Part shown: positions 38,439 to 47,033 of the stretch, piece after piece
How the letters are laid out: each line of letters opens with the position of its first letter
Position numbering within the stretch: position 1 is the first letter of the stretch
Assembly (NCBI RefSeq): GCF_007625075.1
Contig: NZ_QMIE01000003.1
Location: forward strand, 291,326 to 355,325
DNA from: Oceanidesulfovibrio indonesiensis
GTDB lineage: Bacteria; Desulfobacterota; Desulfovibrionia; Desulfovibrionales; Desulfovibrionaceae
Reading direction: 5' to 3'
Length of the DNA: 64,000 nucleotides
Made by a program: the position numbers and the translations under genes
The notes under the pieces: model-generated
Seen by the model: only the letters and a program-made list of their open reading frames with translations
What the model was told of the DNA's origin: nothing
Databases searched by the model: none

Positions 38439-39368
38439 TTATTCTTTGTCCTCCAGGTCGCTGTCAGAGTCCGTTTCGACCGCACGTTCCGTGGCTGCCT
38501 GCGAAACATCCTCCCCATACGCCCGGGCCGTGCCTGCAAGATCCTCCGGCAACTCGAGTCCTTTTCCCTCTGCAACGTCCGTCGCGGCATTTTCCACGGC
38601 CAGACTCCGACGTGAGAAAATGAGAAAACCCGTATGCGCCACCATGCGGTCATCCGGCCGCATCCGCTCCGCGTTCGCCTTCCAGCGGCGGACAAGGATT
38701 TCCAGAACCTCCGGCTCTTCGAACTCGGCCTTCTCCAGCCCGGCTACGAGCTCGCTCACCTGGTTCATCGTGGGCAGCAGAAAGCCGATGGGCGCGCCTG
38801 GTGCAAGCGCTGCGGCGGCCTGATCCAGGTATTCCCAGGGAGTGCGCACGTCCAGGAAGAGTGCGTCAACGTCCGTTTGCAGGAAGCCGTCGGCGATGTC
38901 GTGCACATGGGTCTCCACGTTCTGGCCCACACCTGCCCATTCCAGGTTCCGGCGGCACAGCTTGGAGAACTCCTCGCGGCGGTCATACGTATACACGCGG
39001 CCGGTATCCCCACAGAACCAGGACAGCGCCACGGTGAGGCTGCCGGAGCCCGAGCCGGACTCGATGACCCGAACGCCCGGACCGATGCCGAGGCGCATGC
39101 AGATGTAGCCGATCTCCTTGGGGTAAATTATCTGCGTCTGGCGTTTCACGCCCTTGACCAGGTCGTGGAGCGTGGGCCGCACGATGCGGTAGACCTTGCC
39201 CTTATGCGTGGCTACGGCCTTGCCGTAGCCGGCGCGTGCCACGTCTTCCATGGGAATGACGCCGTCATGGGTGTGAATCTCGCCTTCCTCCAGCACGCGC
39301 TTGAGATAGCGCTTGCCCTTGGGGTTGACGAGGATGGCGAGCTTGCCGGCGAGATTTTGCGCGGCCAT
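38439..39368 (-). CDS. trmI: TrmI-type tRNA (adenine-N1)-methyltransferase
   Basis: The 309-residue class I methyltransferase methylates adenine 57 or 58 in the T loop. It has an N-terminal beta domain (LVNPKGKRYLKRVLEEGEIHTHDGV) and the SAM loop VIESGSGSGSLTVALSWFCG (about residue 105). RVYTYDRREEFSKLCRRNLEWAG and DALFLDVRTPWEYLDQAA follow; the latter is motif IV of the TrmI group. Residues about 265-309 are an acidic tail. It is not clearly coupled to a neighbour. Confidence 0.92.
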   Translation of the reverse strand: MAAQNLAGKLAILVNPKGKRYLKRVLEEGEIHTHDGVIPMEDVARAGYGKAVATHKGKVYRIVRPTLHDLVKGVKRQTQIIYPKEIGYICMRLGIGPGVRVIESGSGSGSLTVALSWFCGDTGRVYTYDRREEFSKLCRRNLEWAGVGQNVETHVHDIADGFLQTDVDALFLDVRTPWEYLDQAAAALAPGAPIGFLLPTMNQVSELVAGLEKAEFEEPEVLEILVRRWKANAERMRPDDRMVAHTGFLIFSRRSLAVENAATDVAEGKGLELPEDLAGTARAYGEDVSQAATERAVETDSDSDLEDKE

Positions 39369-39574
39369 AGGCTATGTTCTCCTTACTGATGGTGGGATGT
39401 CGGGGGTAAGTTCAGAATTCCGGGAAGTCAAGCCCGACGCGTCCCGACTTCCCCGCGAAACGGCGAGTTTCCCAATTCCTTAGTCCGTGATATTGGTGGG
39501 TTCATCGGTAACATGCCCATAACATTCCCGGGAGGCCGTGCAGGCGTCCTTCATCCGATATTTGATTGGAACAT

Positions 39575-40576
39575 ATGCCATTCCAGTACATCTTCGGCCC
39601 CGTGGCTTCCAGCCGGTTGGGCCGCTCCCTCGGCCTCGATCTGCTCGGCTCCAAAATCTGTACGTTCGACTGCCTCTACTGCGAGGTAGGCCCCACCCGG
39701 AGGCTCACGCTGGAGCGCAGGCCCTACGTGCCGGCATCAGAAATCCTGACCGAGCTTAAGGCCTGGAATCAGCAGAATCAGGGCCTCTCCCTGGATCATG
39801 TGACCCTCGGAGGGTCCGGCGAACCCACCCTGAACAGCGAAATGCCCGCAATCATCGCCGGCGCCCGCGAAATTCTGCCCGGCGTGCCCGTAGCCGTGCT
39901 CACCAATTCCACCCTGATGACCGATCCGACTGTGCGCGCCGAACTCGCCAAGGCCGATGCCGTGCTGCCGTCCCTGGATTCCTTGCGTTGGGAGCCGCTG
40001 GCCTCGTTGAACCGGCCGAACCCCCGTCTCATTGCCGGCGGACAGAAGGCAGTGGACGAGTTGGCCGAATCGTTGGTGACCTTCCGCAAGCAATTCCACG
40101 GCCGTCTCTATCTGGAAATATTCCTCGCGCTGGGCGTGAACGACTCGGACGAGGACCTGGCATTGTTCCGGGAATACGTGCCCCGGCTCGCTCCTGACCG
40201 TGTAGACGTTGTCACCCTGTCGCGCCCCGGCGCTTATGCCGAAGCGCATCCGGCAACTCCGGAAACGCTGAAACACTGGCGCGATGCGCTCTGTCCGTTC
40301 TGCGCCGCGCCTGCAGGACAGGATAACGCCGGTCCACGTCCGGGCACTGCGCCCGACCGGAAGACAGCCCCAGTCCAGGGGGCCGACCCAATAACCGTGC
40401 TCGAAGCGGTTCGCGCATCCTTGGCGCGGCGTCCGCAAACTGCCTCCCAGCTCGCCGACGCTTTGGACGTTTCGCGCACAACCGTCGTCTCTGCTCTTGA
40501 ATCCCTTGAGAAACAAGGGCATATCACGAGGAGGACAGACCAGAACGGCGAACCGTTATACGGCGTCCTTCGATGA
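39575..40576 (+). CDS. Radical SAM protein with C-terminal winged helix
   Basis: The 333-residue protein begins MPFQYIFGPVASSRLGRSLG. An in-frame TTG at 39566 would add three residues; the ATG at 39575 is kept. The cluster motif is CTFDCLYCEVGP (residues about 28-39), followed by VTLGGSGEPTLNSEMP (about 75). A C-terminal part (about 270-333) has SQLADALDVSRTTVVSALESLEKQGHIT, a winged-helix DNA-binding pattern. Its substrate is unknown; radical SAM proteins with IFGPVPSRRLGRSLG starts are widespread and uncharacterised. The fused helix suggests self-regulation. Confidence 0.82.
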   Translation: MPFQYIFGPVASSRLGRSLGLDLLGSKICTFDCLYCEVGPTRRLTLERRPYVPASEILTELKAWNQQNQGLSLDHVTLGGSGEPTLNSEMPAIIAGAREILPGVPVAVLTNSTLMTDPTVRAELAKADAVLPSLDSLRWEPLASLNRPNPRLIAGGQKAVDELAESLVTFRKQFHGRLYLEIFLALGVNDSDEDLALFREYVPRLAPDRVDVVTLSRPGAYAEAHPATPETLKHWRDALCPFCAAPAGQDNAGPRPGTAPDRKTAPVQGADPITVLEAVRASLARRPQTASQLADALDVSRTTVVSALESLEKQGHITRRTDQNGEPLYGVLR

Positions 40577-40654
40577 ATACTGCATTTTCCGCGCCTGCTG
40601 ATTGCGCAGTCGGCACGAAGATATTTATATGGAACTTTTTCATGAGGTTAGCAC

Positions 40655-42124
40655 ATGACTCGAGCCAAAAAATCACGTCGCAAGATGTTTATCAGCGTCT
40701 TGCCGGGCGAACAGGTTGAGGTTGTTGTTGCCGAGGACGGCAAGGTTCAGGAATTTTACGTGGAGATGCTCCACCAGCATCGCACCAAAGGAAACATTTA
40801 CCGCGGCGTCATCCACAATATCGACCCGTCCCTGCAGGCAGCCTTCGTCAACTACGGCGCCGATAAAAACGGATTCCTCCAGGTGGACGAGGTCCACCCC
40901 GAGTACTACAACCAGCCACACGATCCCTCCAAGGGGTACAAGTACCCGTTGTTGCAGAAAGTCCTGAAGCCCGGGCAGGAGTTGCTCGTGCAGGTGGTCA
41001 AAGAACCTGCCGGCACCAAGGGCGCGTTCCTCACTACGTATCTGTCCATTCCCGGTCGCTATCTCGTCATCACGCCTGGCCGAGAACAGATCGGCGTGTC
41101 CCGGAAGGTGGAGGACGAAAAGGAGCGCGCACGGCTCAAGGAGATCATCGACAGCCTCAAGGTGGGCGAGGGGTTGGGCTGCATCGTTCGCACCGCCAGC
41201 CTGGGCGCGAGTAAGACCAATCTTTCCAAGGATCTCCAGTTCCTCAAGCGCCTCTGGAAGGATGTGCGCAAGAAGGGGCAGGAGTCCAAAGCCCCTGAAC
41301 TCATTTACCAGGAGCCGGATCTCGCGGCTCGCGCCATTCGCGACTATCTCACCGAGGATGTCGGCGAGGTCTGGGTGGATGACAAAGAAACGGCTGAGGA
41401 GGTTTCGAAGTTCGCCGCGCTCATTTTCCCACGCCGCGGAACCCTCGTGAAAGAGCACGATTCCACGGAACGCACGCTCTACGAACGGTTCAACATCACC
41501 AAGCAGATCGAGCAGATATACTCGCGCGAGGTGGTGCTGCCCTCCGGCGGCCGGCTCGTCTTCGATCAGGCAGAGGCGCTCATGGCCGTTGACATCAACT
41601 CCGGCAAAGTCAGCGGCAAGACGTCTTTCCAGGAGATGGCCTACCGCACCAACAAGGAGGCGGCCGAGGTCATACCGCAGCAATTGCGCTTGCGCGACGT
41701 AGGCGGCCAGATCGTCATCGACTTCATCGAGATGAAGGACCGCAAGCAATGCCAGGACGTGGAAAAAACCCTGAAGCAGTCCATGAAAGTGGACAGAGCG
41801 CGGCACGATGTGGGCCGCATGACCAAGTTCGGTCTGCTCCAGGTGGTGCGTCAGCGCATCGGCTCCTCGGCCATCTCGGTCTCCACGGAGCCCTGCCCCT
41901 GCTGCGGCGGCTCCGGCACCCGCCGGAACATGGAGTGGCAATCGCTCCAGGCGCTCAAGACCATCTACCTTCAATTGCGCGCCCAGCCCCCGCGCGAAAG
42001 CGGCCTGGTGTACAAGGCTCCGCAGGAGTTGGCTCTCTACCTGCTGAACTCCAAGAAAGACAAGCTCATGCAGCTGGAACACGACTTCCAGACCACGATC
42101 ACCGTGGAGATCGTGCCTGCGTAG
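40655..42124 (+). CDS. rng: Rne/Rng family ribonuclease
   Basis: The 489-residue RNase G-type enzyme cleaves single-stranded RNA and matures rRNA. An S1 domain (residues about 40-125) has GNIYRGVIHNIDPSLQAAFVNYG and KNGFLQVDEV. The catalytic part has ARAIRDYLTEDVGEVWVDDKE, LVFDQAEALMAVDINSGKV (about 305) with the metal-binding aspartates, and IVIDFIEMKD (about 352). The zinc link is EPCPCCGGSGTRR near residue 412. The length matches RNase G rather than RNase E with its long C-terminal scaffold. AGG lies before the ATG; queH follows after 10 bp. Confidence 0.93.
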   Translation: MTRAKKSRRKMFISVLPGEQVEVVVAEDGKVQEFYVEMLHQHRTKGNIYRGVIHNIDPSLQAAFVNYGADKNGFLQVDEVHPEYYNQPHDPSKGYKYPLLQKVLKPGQELLVQVVKEPAGTKGAFLTTYLSIPGRYLVITPGREQIGVSRKVEDEKERARLKEIIDSLKVGEGLGCIVRTASLGASKTNLSKDLQFLKRLWKDVRKKGQESKAPELIYQEPDLAARAIRDYLTEDVGEVWVDDKETAEEVSKFAALIFPRRGTLVKEHDSTERTLYERFNITKQIEQIYSREVVLPSGGRLVFDQAEALMAVDINSGKVSGKTSFQEMAYRTNKEAAEVIPQQLRLRDVGGQIVIDFIEMKDRKQCQDVEKTLKQSMKVDRARHDVGRMTKFGLLQVVRQRIGSSAISVSTEPCPCCGGSGTRRNMEWQSLQALKTIYLQLRAQPPRESGLVYKAPQELALYLLNSKKDKLMQLEHDFQTTITVEIVPA

Positions 42125-42134
42125 ACGACGCACC

Positions 42135-42713
42135 ATGGCATCGCAACGTATCCTCCTCCATGTCTGCTGCGGCCCGTGCGCCATTGTTCCGGCGCAGCGG
42201 CTCATCGAGGCCGGCTGGGAGGTCACGGCCCTGTTCCATAATCCGAACATCCATCCCCTCACGGAGTATCTCAAACGCCGTGAGGGGATTCTGAACGTGG
42301 CGGACCGGATCGGCTTCAAGGTCATCTGCAAGGACGACGAGTACGACCCGCAGACGTATTTCCGCGCTGTGAGCCAGCGGGAGGCCAACCGCTGCTTCCA
42401 CTGCTACGCCATCCGGCTGGAACGCGCTCATTCCATCGCAAAACGCGGCAGGTTCGACGCCTTCACCTCCACCCTGCTCTATTCCAAACATCAGAAGCAC
42501 GAGACCATCGCCGGCCTGGGCCGGGACATCGCAGGCGGCGGATCGCCGATCTTCTATTACGAGGACTACCGGACCGGCTGGCAGGAAGGTATCGAAGCCT
42601 CCAAAAAATGGGGCATCTACAGGCAGCAGTACTGTGGATGCTTGTACAGCGAGTACGAGCGTTTCCGGAAAGACCTCCAAAACGTGTCGGGTGCCGGGAA
42701 GCCCGACTCCTGA
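42135..42713 (+). CDS. queH: Epoxyqueuosine reductase QueH
   Basis: The 192-residue QueH (DUF208) reduces epoxyqueuosine to queuosine in tRNA as a non-cobalamin alternative to QueG. It has ILLHVCCGPCAIVP (about residue 6) with the CCXXC pattern, NRCFHCYAIRLER (about 90) and QYCGCLYSEYERF (about 170), whose cysteines bind iron and sulfur. FHNPNIHPLTEYLKR is another family block. Together with tgt it implies a complete Q end step. It is 10 bp after the RNase gene. Confidence 0.94.
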   Translation: MASQRILLHVCCGPCAIVPAQRLIEAGWEVTALFHNPNIHPLTEYLKRREGILNVADRIGFKVICKDDEYDPQTYFRAVSQREANRCFHCYAIRLERAHSIAKRGRFDAFTSTLLYSKHQKHETIAGLGRDIAGGGSPIFYYEDYRTGWQEGIEASKKWGIYRQQYCGCLYSEYERFRKDLQNVSGAGKPDS

Positions 42714-42768
42714 CCCTTCACAGTATGACGCTCCGGCGCAACCGATGCGTCCGACGCGTTCAAACCCA

Positions 42769-43932
42769 ATGCTCCTCTACATCCACGTCCCCTTCTGCCG
42801 CTCCAAGTGCGGCTACTGCGGTTTCCACTCCCACACGCCCCAGTCTGGGCAAATGGAAGCCTATGTGGATGCGCTGCTCATAGAGTTGGCCCACTGGGGC
42901 GACGTATACGGTCGGCCCGAGGTTTCTTCCGTCTATTTCGGCGGGGGCACGCCGTCACTGCTGCCGCCCAACGTCATCAATGCGCTGGGCAGCTCTGTGC
43001 GGCGCAGCTTCGCTCTGGAAGCCGATGCCGAAGTGACCTTCGAGGGCAATCCGGAGTCCATCGGCGCCATGGATACACTCCAGGCGCTCAAGGACATCGG
43101 CGTCACCCGCTTGTCCATCGGCGTGCAGAGCCTGGACAACGCCCAGCTTACGGCGCTGGGACGGCCGCACCGCGTGCGCGACGTGCATCGCGCCATAGAA
43201 CAGGCCCGGGTCCTCGGCTTCGGCAACCTGAACCTCGACCTCATCTTCGGCCTGCCCGGAACGCGGCTCAAGATATGGCTGGACACCCTGCGCGGCGTGC
43301 TGGACCTGGGACCGCAGCACCTCTCGTGCTACGCCCTCACCGTGGAACCGGACACCCCCCTGGAGCAGGCCTGCTTCGACAGTTCCATCACCCTGCCGAA
43401 CGAGCAGGAGACATCCAAAATGTTTCTTTACGGCGCTGACCTGCTCGAAGAGCACGGCTTCCTGCAGTACGAAATCTCGAACTTCGCCAAGCTGGGATTC
43501 CAGAGCCGCCACAATCTGGGCTACTGGGAAGGCAAGGATTACCTCGGCCTGGGGCCCTCGGCCGTCTCCACAGTGAGTGGCCGGCGCTGGGCCAATCCGG
43601 CCGATCTGGGCGTCTACGTCCGTTCCGTCGAGTCCAAAACTCTGGACACAAACGCCGAGCAGCTTATGCTCGACGAGCGCATCAAGGAAATGGTCATGCT
43701 GCGGCTGCGCACCACGCGGGGGCTCAACCTGCGCGGCTACCGCGCACTCACCGGCCGCGCTTTCATGGAAGTGCACCGGCCGCTCGTGGAAGCCCTATCG
43801 CGCAAGGATCTCGTGCGCATAAAGGATGGCTACCTGCGCCTTACCCGCCACGGCATGCTCGTGTCCGACGCCATCCTCTCCCATATGTTCGAGCGGGAGG
43901 AGGCCGCGCGGCAGAACGAATTGTCGGAATGA
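42769..43932 (+). CDS. hemW: HemW-like radical SAM protein
   Basis: The 387-residue protein starts MLLYIHVPFCRSKCGYCGF at 42769; an in-frame ATG at 42745 is an alternative, and the frame extends back into queH. The CX3CX2C motif (residues 10-17) binds an Fe4S4 cluster with SAM. VYFGGGTPSLL, SIGVQSLDNAQLTALGRPH and LNLDLIFGLPGTRLKIWLDTL are HemW/HemN motifs, and QYEISNFAKLGFQSRHNLGYWEGKDYLGLGPSA near residue 220-255 is HemW-like. HemW is thought to be a haem chaperone, not a coproporphyrinogen oxidase. It overlaps nothing; a hairpin follows. Confidence 0.9.
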   Translation: MLLYIHVPFCRSKCGYCGFHSHTPQSGQMEAYVDALLIELAHWGDVYGRPEVSSVYFGGGTPSLLPPNVINALGSSVRRSFALEADAEVTFEGNPESIGAMDTLQALKDIGVTRLSIGVQSLDNAQLTALGRPHRVRDVHRAIEQARVLGFGNLNLDLIFGLPGTRLKIWLDTLRGVLDLGPQHLSCYALTVEPDTPLEQACFDSSITLPNEQETSKMFLYGADLLEEHGFLQYEISNFAKLGFQSRHNLGYWEGKDYLGLGPSAVSTVSGRRWANPADLGVYVRSVESKTLDTNAEQLMLDERIKEMVMLRLRTTRGLNLRGYRALTGRAFMEVHRPLVEALSRKDLVRIKDGYLRLTRHGMLVSDAILSHMFEREEAARQNELSE

Positions 43933-43947
43933 GAGCGATTGATGGCA

Positions 43948-43967
43948 AACCTTTCTAAAGAAAGGTT
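43948..43967 (+). terminator. Hairpin after hemW
   Basis: AACCTTTC-taaa-GAAAGGTT, a perfect 8-bp stem with a 4-base loop, 15 bp after the hemW stop. It is followed by the pyrimidine run CTTCCTCC rather than T's. Confidence 0.6.
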
Positions 43968-44015
43968 CTTCCTCCAGCCCCCTTCCAAAGACTTTTAACT
44001 GGTTCAAAACTAGTC

Positions 44016-44052
44016 GGGCTCTTCATTCTCCCTGGCCGAGAATAAAGAGCCC
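44016..44052. terminator. Long hairpin between hemW and the AT-rich gene
   Basis: GGGCTCTT-c-ATTCTC pairs with GAGAAT-a-AAGAGCCC around a 7-base loop (cctggcc). It lies in the convergent gap and is followed on the plus strand by A6-G-T6. Likely a bidirectional terminator for hemW and the AT-rich gene. Confidence 0.65.
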
Positions 44053-44147
44053 ACAAAAAAGTTTTTTGGACGGAGAGAACGCGAAAGGAAAACAATTTTC
44101 AATTTGTTTGAAGGAACATACTAAGCCGAGTCAATCTGACGTTCTGG

Positions 44148-44660
44148 TCACCTGTCAGGGAATTTGTTAAGTACTTCTAGCAACATTTTACGATCTTCCT
44201 TAAACATATTCTCCCATACATCTGCTGCCTTAAGAGCCTCTTGTTTATCTGTAGTATTTTTTTGCTCTTCAACCTTGGCATTAAAAAAATTCTCGTAGTC
44301 AAGATTTCGCTTTGAATCTATCTTCAAGAGCTTCGCAATATCTTCGTGATCTAGATATTCATACAATTTTCCTGTTTGATACAAATTAACTAACGTCGGA
44401 GTAGGTGCCTTTGTAAAGTCAAAATAATGATAAAATCTCTCAGGAGTTTCAGACACCACACACCCTCTAAACCTTTCAACATACCCTAACCATTCATCTA
44501 CCTTAGTTTTATTAAACTCCAACTCGAACCTTGCATTTTTCAATTGGCGCTGCTGTTCTTTTCTATTGAAATGAATATGTGTCACAATATTTACAATCAA
44601 ACCAGACAATACACCCAAAAAAGCACCTAGACCTGTTGAAAGTAAGTTAAACCAATTCAT
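44148..44660 (-). CDS. AT-rich orphan membrane-anchored protein
   Basis: The 170-residue protein has one N-terminal membrane helix (LLSTGLGAFLGVLSGLIVNIV, residues about 6-27), then a soluble, charged helical domain. HFNRKEQQRQLKNARFELEFNKTKVDEWL suggests a coiled coil; FYHYFDFTKAPTPTLVNLYQTGKLYEYLDHEDIAKLL follows. Counting 44221-44340 gives 43 G+C of 120 bases (36 percent), far below the flanking ftsY gene. The start has AGAGGA just upstream and begins 24 bp after the ftsY stop. Atypical base use and no recognised family suggest a recent acquisition; function unknown. Confidence 0.75.
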   Translation of the reverse strand: MNWFNLLSTGLGAFLGVLSGLIVNIVTHIHFNRKEQQRQLKNARFELEFNKTKVDEWLGYVERFRGCVVSETPERFYHYFDFTKAPTPTLVNLYQTGKLYEYLDHEDIAKLLKIDSKRNLDYENFFNAKVEEQKNTTDKQEALKAADVWENMFKEDRKMLLEVLNKFPDR

Positions 44661-44684
44661 TGCATCCTCTTTGCTTGGTTACTA

Positions 44685-46163
44685 TTACGTCAACAACGCC
44701 TTGGCGAAATCGTGGCCGTCAAAGGGCCGGAGATCTTCCATCTTTTCGCCCAGGCCAACATAGGTGATGGGCAACTGGAACTGGAGGGCGATGGCCACGA
44801 CCACGCCGCCCTTGGCAGTGCCGTCCAGCTTGGTGAGGATGACCTCATCCACGCCTACGCCCTCGTTGAATAGCTGGGCCTGGGAGATGGCGTTCTGGCC
44901 GGTGGTGGAGTCCAGCACGAGCACGGAGCGGTGCGGCGCGCCGGGGTGCTTCTTGCCGAGCACCTGTTTGATTTTCCGCAGCTCGTCCATGAGGTTCACC
45001 TTGGTGTGCAGGCGGCCGGCCGTATCCACGATGAGCAGATCGTAGCCTTCGTCCACCGCCTTTTCCATGGCCTCCCAGGCCACGGCGGCCGGATCGGCGT
45101 CCTGGCCTTTGGCGTAGAATCCGGCGCCCACGCGTTTGGACCAGATTTCCAGCTGTTCCACGGCGGCGGCGCGGAAGGTATCGCCCGCGGCGATGAGCAC
45201 CTTGCGGCCCTGCATCTGCGCGCGGTGGGCCAGCTTGGCGATGGTCGTGGTCTTGCCCACGCCGTTCACGCCGATGACGAGCACCACCTCCGGCGGGTTG
45301 ACCACTGCGATACGCTTCTTTTCCTTGAATATTTCTTCGAGCTCCTCGCGCATGAGGTCCTTGAACAGCGCTGGATCGGTGATATTGCCCTTCTTGGCGC
45401 GCGCTCGCAGGCGGTCGGCGAGTTGCACGCTGGCTTCATAGCCCACGTCGGCCATGATGAGGATTTCTTCGAGCTCTTCCCAGAACGCCTCGTCGATGGT
45501 CTCGTGCGTGTCGAGCAGCGAGTCGATGCGCTTGGTGATGGTCTCCTTGGTCTTGGCCAGCCCCTCGGAGAGCTTGAGCATCAGCCGGTTTCGTTCGTCC
45601 TCCTCGTCTTCCAGTTCCAGGGCAAGGGCAAGGCGGTACTGCAACTCGGAGCGGAACTCCGCGACGGCCTCGTATTCCATGTCGTCGAGCCATTTGCGGA
45701 ACCGGTCGATGAAGTCTTCGGCCTCGCTGGCCGGAGCGCCCAAAGCCTTGAACAGGAAGGAAAGTCGCTCCCACAGCTCGGTGCCCTTGCGCTCCACGCC
45801 TTCGAGAATCGCATCGAGCCAGGCGGAAAGACGCGGCTCGGCTTCGCGCAGCGCCAGGGCGAGGTCCTTTTGCCAGTCCTCCACCGCGGCGGGCGGCGCT
45901 TCGGACGGTGCGGCCGCTGGTTCGGGCGGGGGGACTTCGGAGGGCTCCGGTGCGGGCGTGCGCTCAGCGGGCGGCTCCACGATGGGCGGAGCCGGCGAAA
46001 CGACCGACTCGCCCTCGACAGGTATCTCGGCTTCCGGCTCGGCTGGAGCTTCTTCGGCCGCTCCTTCTGCGGCCTCGGCAGCAGCTTCCGCTTCTTCGGC
46101 TGAGACAGCCGCCTCATTTTCCTCGTCCTTTTTCCAGAACTTGAGTTTGGAGAAAAACGCCAT
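44685..46163 (-). CDS. ftsY: Signal recognition particle receptor FtsY
   Basis: The 492-residue SRP receptor GTPase brings ribosome-nascent-chain complexes to the Sec translocon. Residues about 14-100 are an acidic, Glu/Ala/Pro-rich A domain for membrane contact. The N domain precedes the G domain, where VLVIGVNGVGKTTTIAKLAHR (about 290) is G1, and LLIVDTAGRLHTKVNLMDELR and VILTKLDGTAKGG are the other GTPase motifs. PITYVGLGEKMEDLRPFD ends the family block. The ORF is uninterrupted. It is followed by the AT-rich gene and preceded by tatD, in the same direction. Confidence 0.95.
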   Translation of the reverse strand: MAFFSKLKFWKKDEENEAAVSAEEAEAAAEAAEGAAEEAPAEPEAEIPVEGESVVSPAPPIVEPPAERTPAPEPSEVPPPEPAAAPSEAPPAAVEDWQKDLALALREAEPRLSAWLDAILEGVERKGTELWERLSFLFKALGAPASEAEDFIDRFRKWLDDMEYEAVAEFRSELQYRLALALELEDEEDERNRLMLKLSEGLAKTKETITKRIDSLLDTHETIDEAFWEELEEILIMADVGYEASVQLADRLRARAKKGNITDPALFKDLMREELEEIFKEKKRIAVVNPPEVVLVIGVNGVGKTTTIAKLAHRAQMQGRKVLIAAGDTFRAAAVEQLEIWSKRVGAGFYAKGQDADPAAVAWEAMEKAVDEGYDLLIVDTAGRLHTKVNLMDELRKIKQVLGKKHPGAPHRSVLVLDSTTGQNAISQAQLFNEGVGVDEVILTKLDGTAKGGVVVAIALQFQLPITYVGLGEKMEDLRPFDGHDFAKALLT

Positions 46164-46176
46164 TGTGCTTATATCC

Positions 46177-47022
46177 TTATGTATGGCTGGGTAAGGTCAG
46201 GCCGAAGAAGCCGGCGGCGTTACGCGCCGTCGCATGCCAGACCTCGGCCGGTTCGATGTCTCGTATGTGGGCGACCTCCGCCGCGGTGAAGGCCAGGTAA
46301 GCCGGCTCGTTGGTTTTTCCGCGGTACGGTATGGGCGTAAGGAACGGACAATCCGTTTCCAGTACCATGGCCCCCAGAGGCATGGCGGCCACGGCACGGC
46401 GCATGGCCTCGTTTTTTGGAAAAGTCACTGTGCCGGGAATGGATACGAGCCAACCGCGAGCGACAATCTCATTGGCCAGATTCGCATCGCCGCCAAAGCA
46501 GTGCCAGAGCACCGGCCGATCGGCAAAGCCCATGTCGTCCAGGGTGCGCAGGGTCTCCTCAGCCGCATCGCGCGAGTGGATGACCACGGGCACGTCCAGT
46601 TCGCGCGCCAGGGACAGCTGCTCGCGAAAGGCGATGCGCTGCGCCTCGAAGGGCGACCAGTCGCGGAAGAAGTCCAGTCCGATCTCTCCAAGCGCCTTGA
46701 TCAGTGGATCGGCATGAAACGCCTGAGCAATGGCATCGAGATTCACACCGTTGGCCGATTCGGCATCGTGCGGATGAATGCCCAGGATGAAAAACACGTC
46801 GTCGCGATCCGCGAACTTCGCCTTGCCGTCCTTATACGCCGCCGGTCCCAGGAACACCTGCCCCACGCGAGAGACGCCGGCTGCGACGGCGCGGTCCAGC
46901 ACAGCGCCCACCTCGGCGTCCAGAGGCTCCATGTCCAGGTGTGCGTGCGTCTCCACGCCGCCGGTTGGCAACCCGAGGCTCTGCGGCGAAGGCGGCGGTG
47001 CTTTTTTCTTTTTGGAAGCCAT
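46177..47022 (-). CDS. TatD family deoxyribonuclease/hydrolase
   Basis: The 281-residue protein starts at the ATG at 47022; a TTG two codons upstream is an alternative. Metal-site motifs are GGVETHAHLDME (about residue 22), GEIGLDFFRDWSPFEAQRIAFREQL (about 112), VVIHSRDA, LWHCFGG and LETDCPFLTP (about 220), which carries the late aspartate. These match TatD, a magnesium-dependent DNase and possible quality-control hydrolase. It sits 13 bp before ftsY and 11 bp after the glycosyltransferase, so the three form one minus-strand unit. Confidence 0.9.
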   Translation of the reverse strand: MASKKKKAPPPSPQSLGLPTGGVETHAHLDMEPLDAEVGAVLDRAVAAGVSRVGQVFLGPAAYKDGKAKFADRDDVFFILGIHPHDAESANGVNLDAIAQAFHADPLIKALGEIGLDFFRDWSPFEAQRIAFREQLSLARELDVPVVIHSRDAAEETLRTLDDMGFADRPVLWHCFGGDANLANEIVARGWLVSIPGTVTFPKNEAMRRAVAAMPLGAMVLETDCPFLTPIPYRGKTNEPAYLAFTAAEVAHIRDIEPAEVWHATARNAAGFFGLTLPSHT

Positions 47023-47033
47023 ATGCAATCAGT

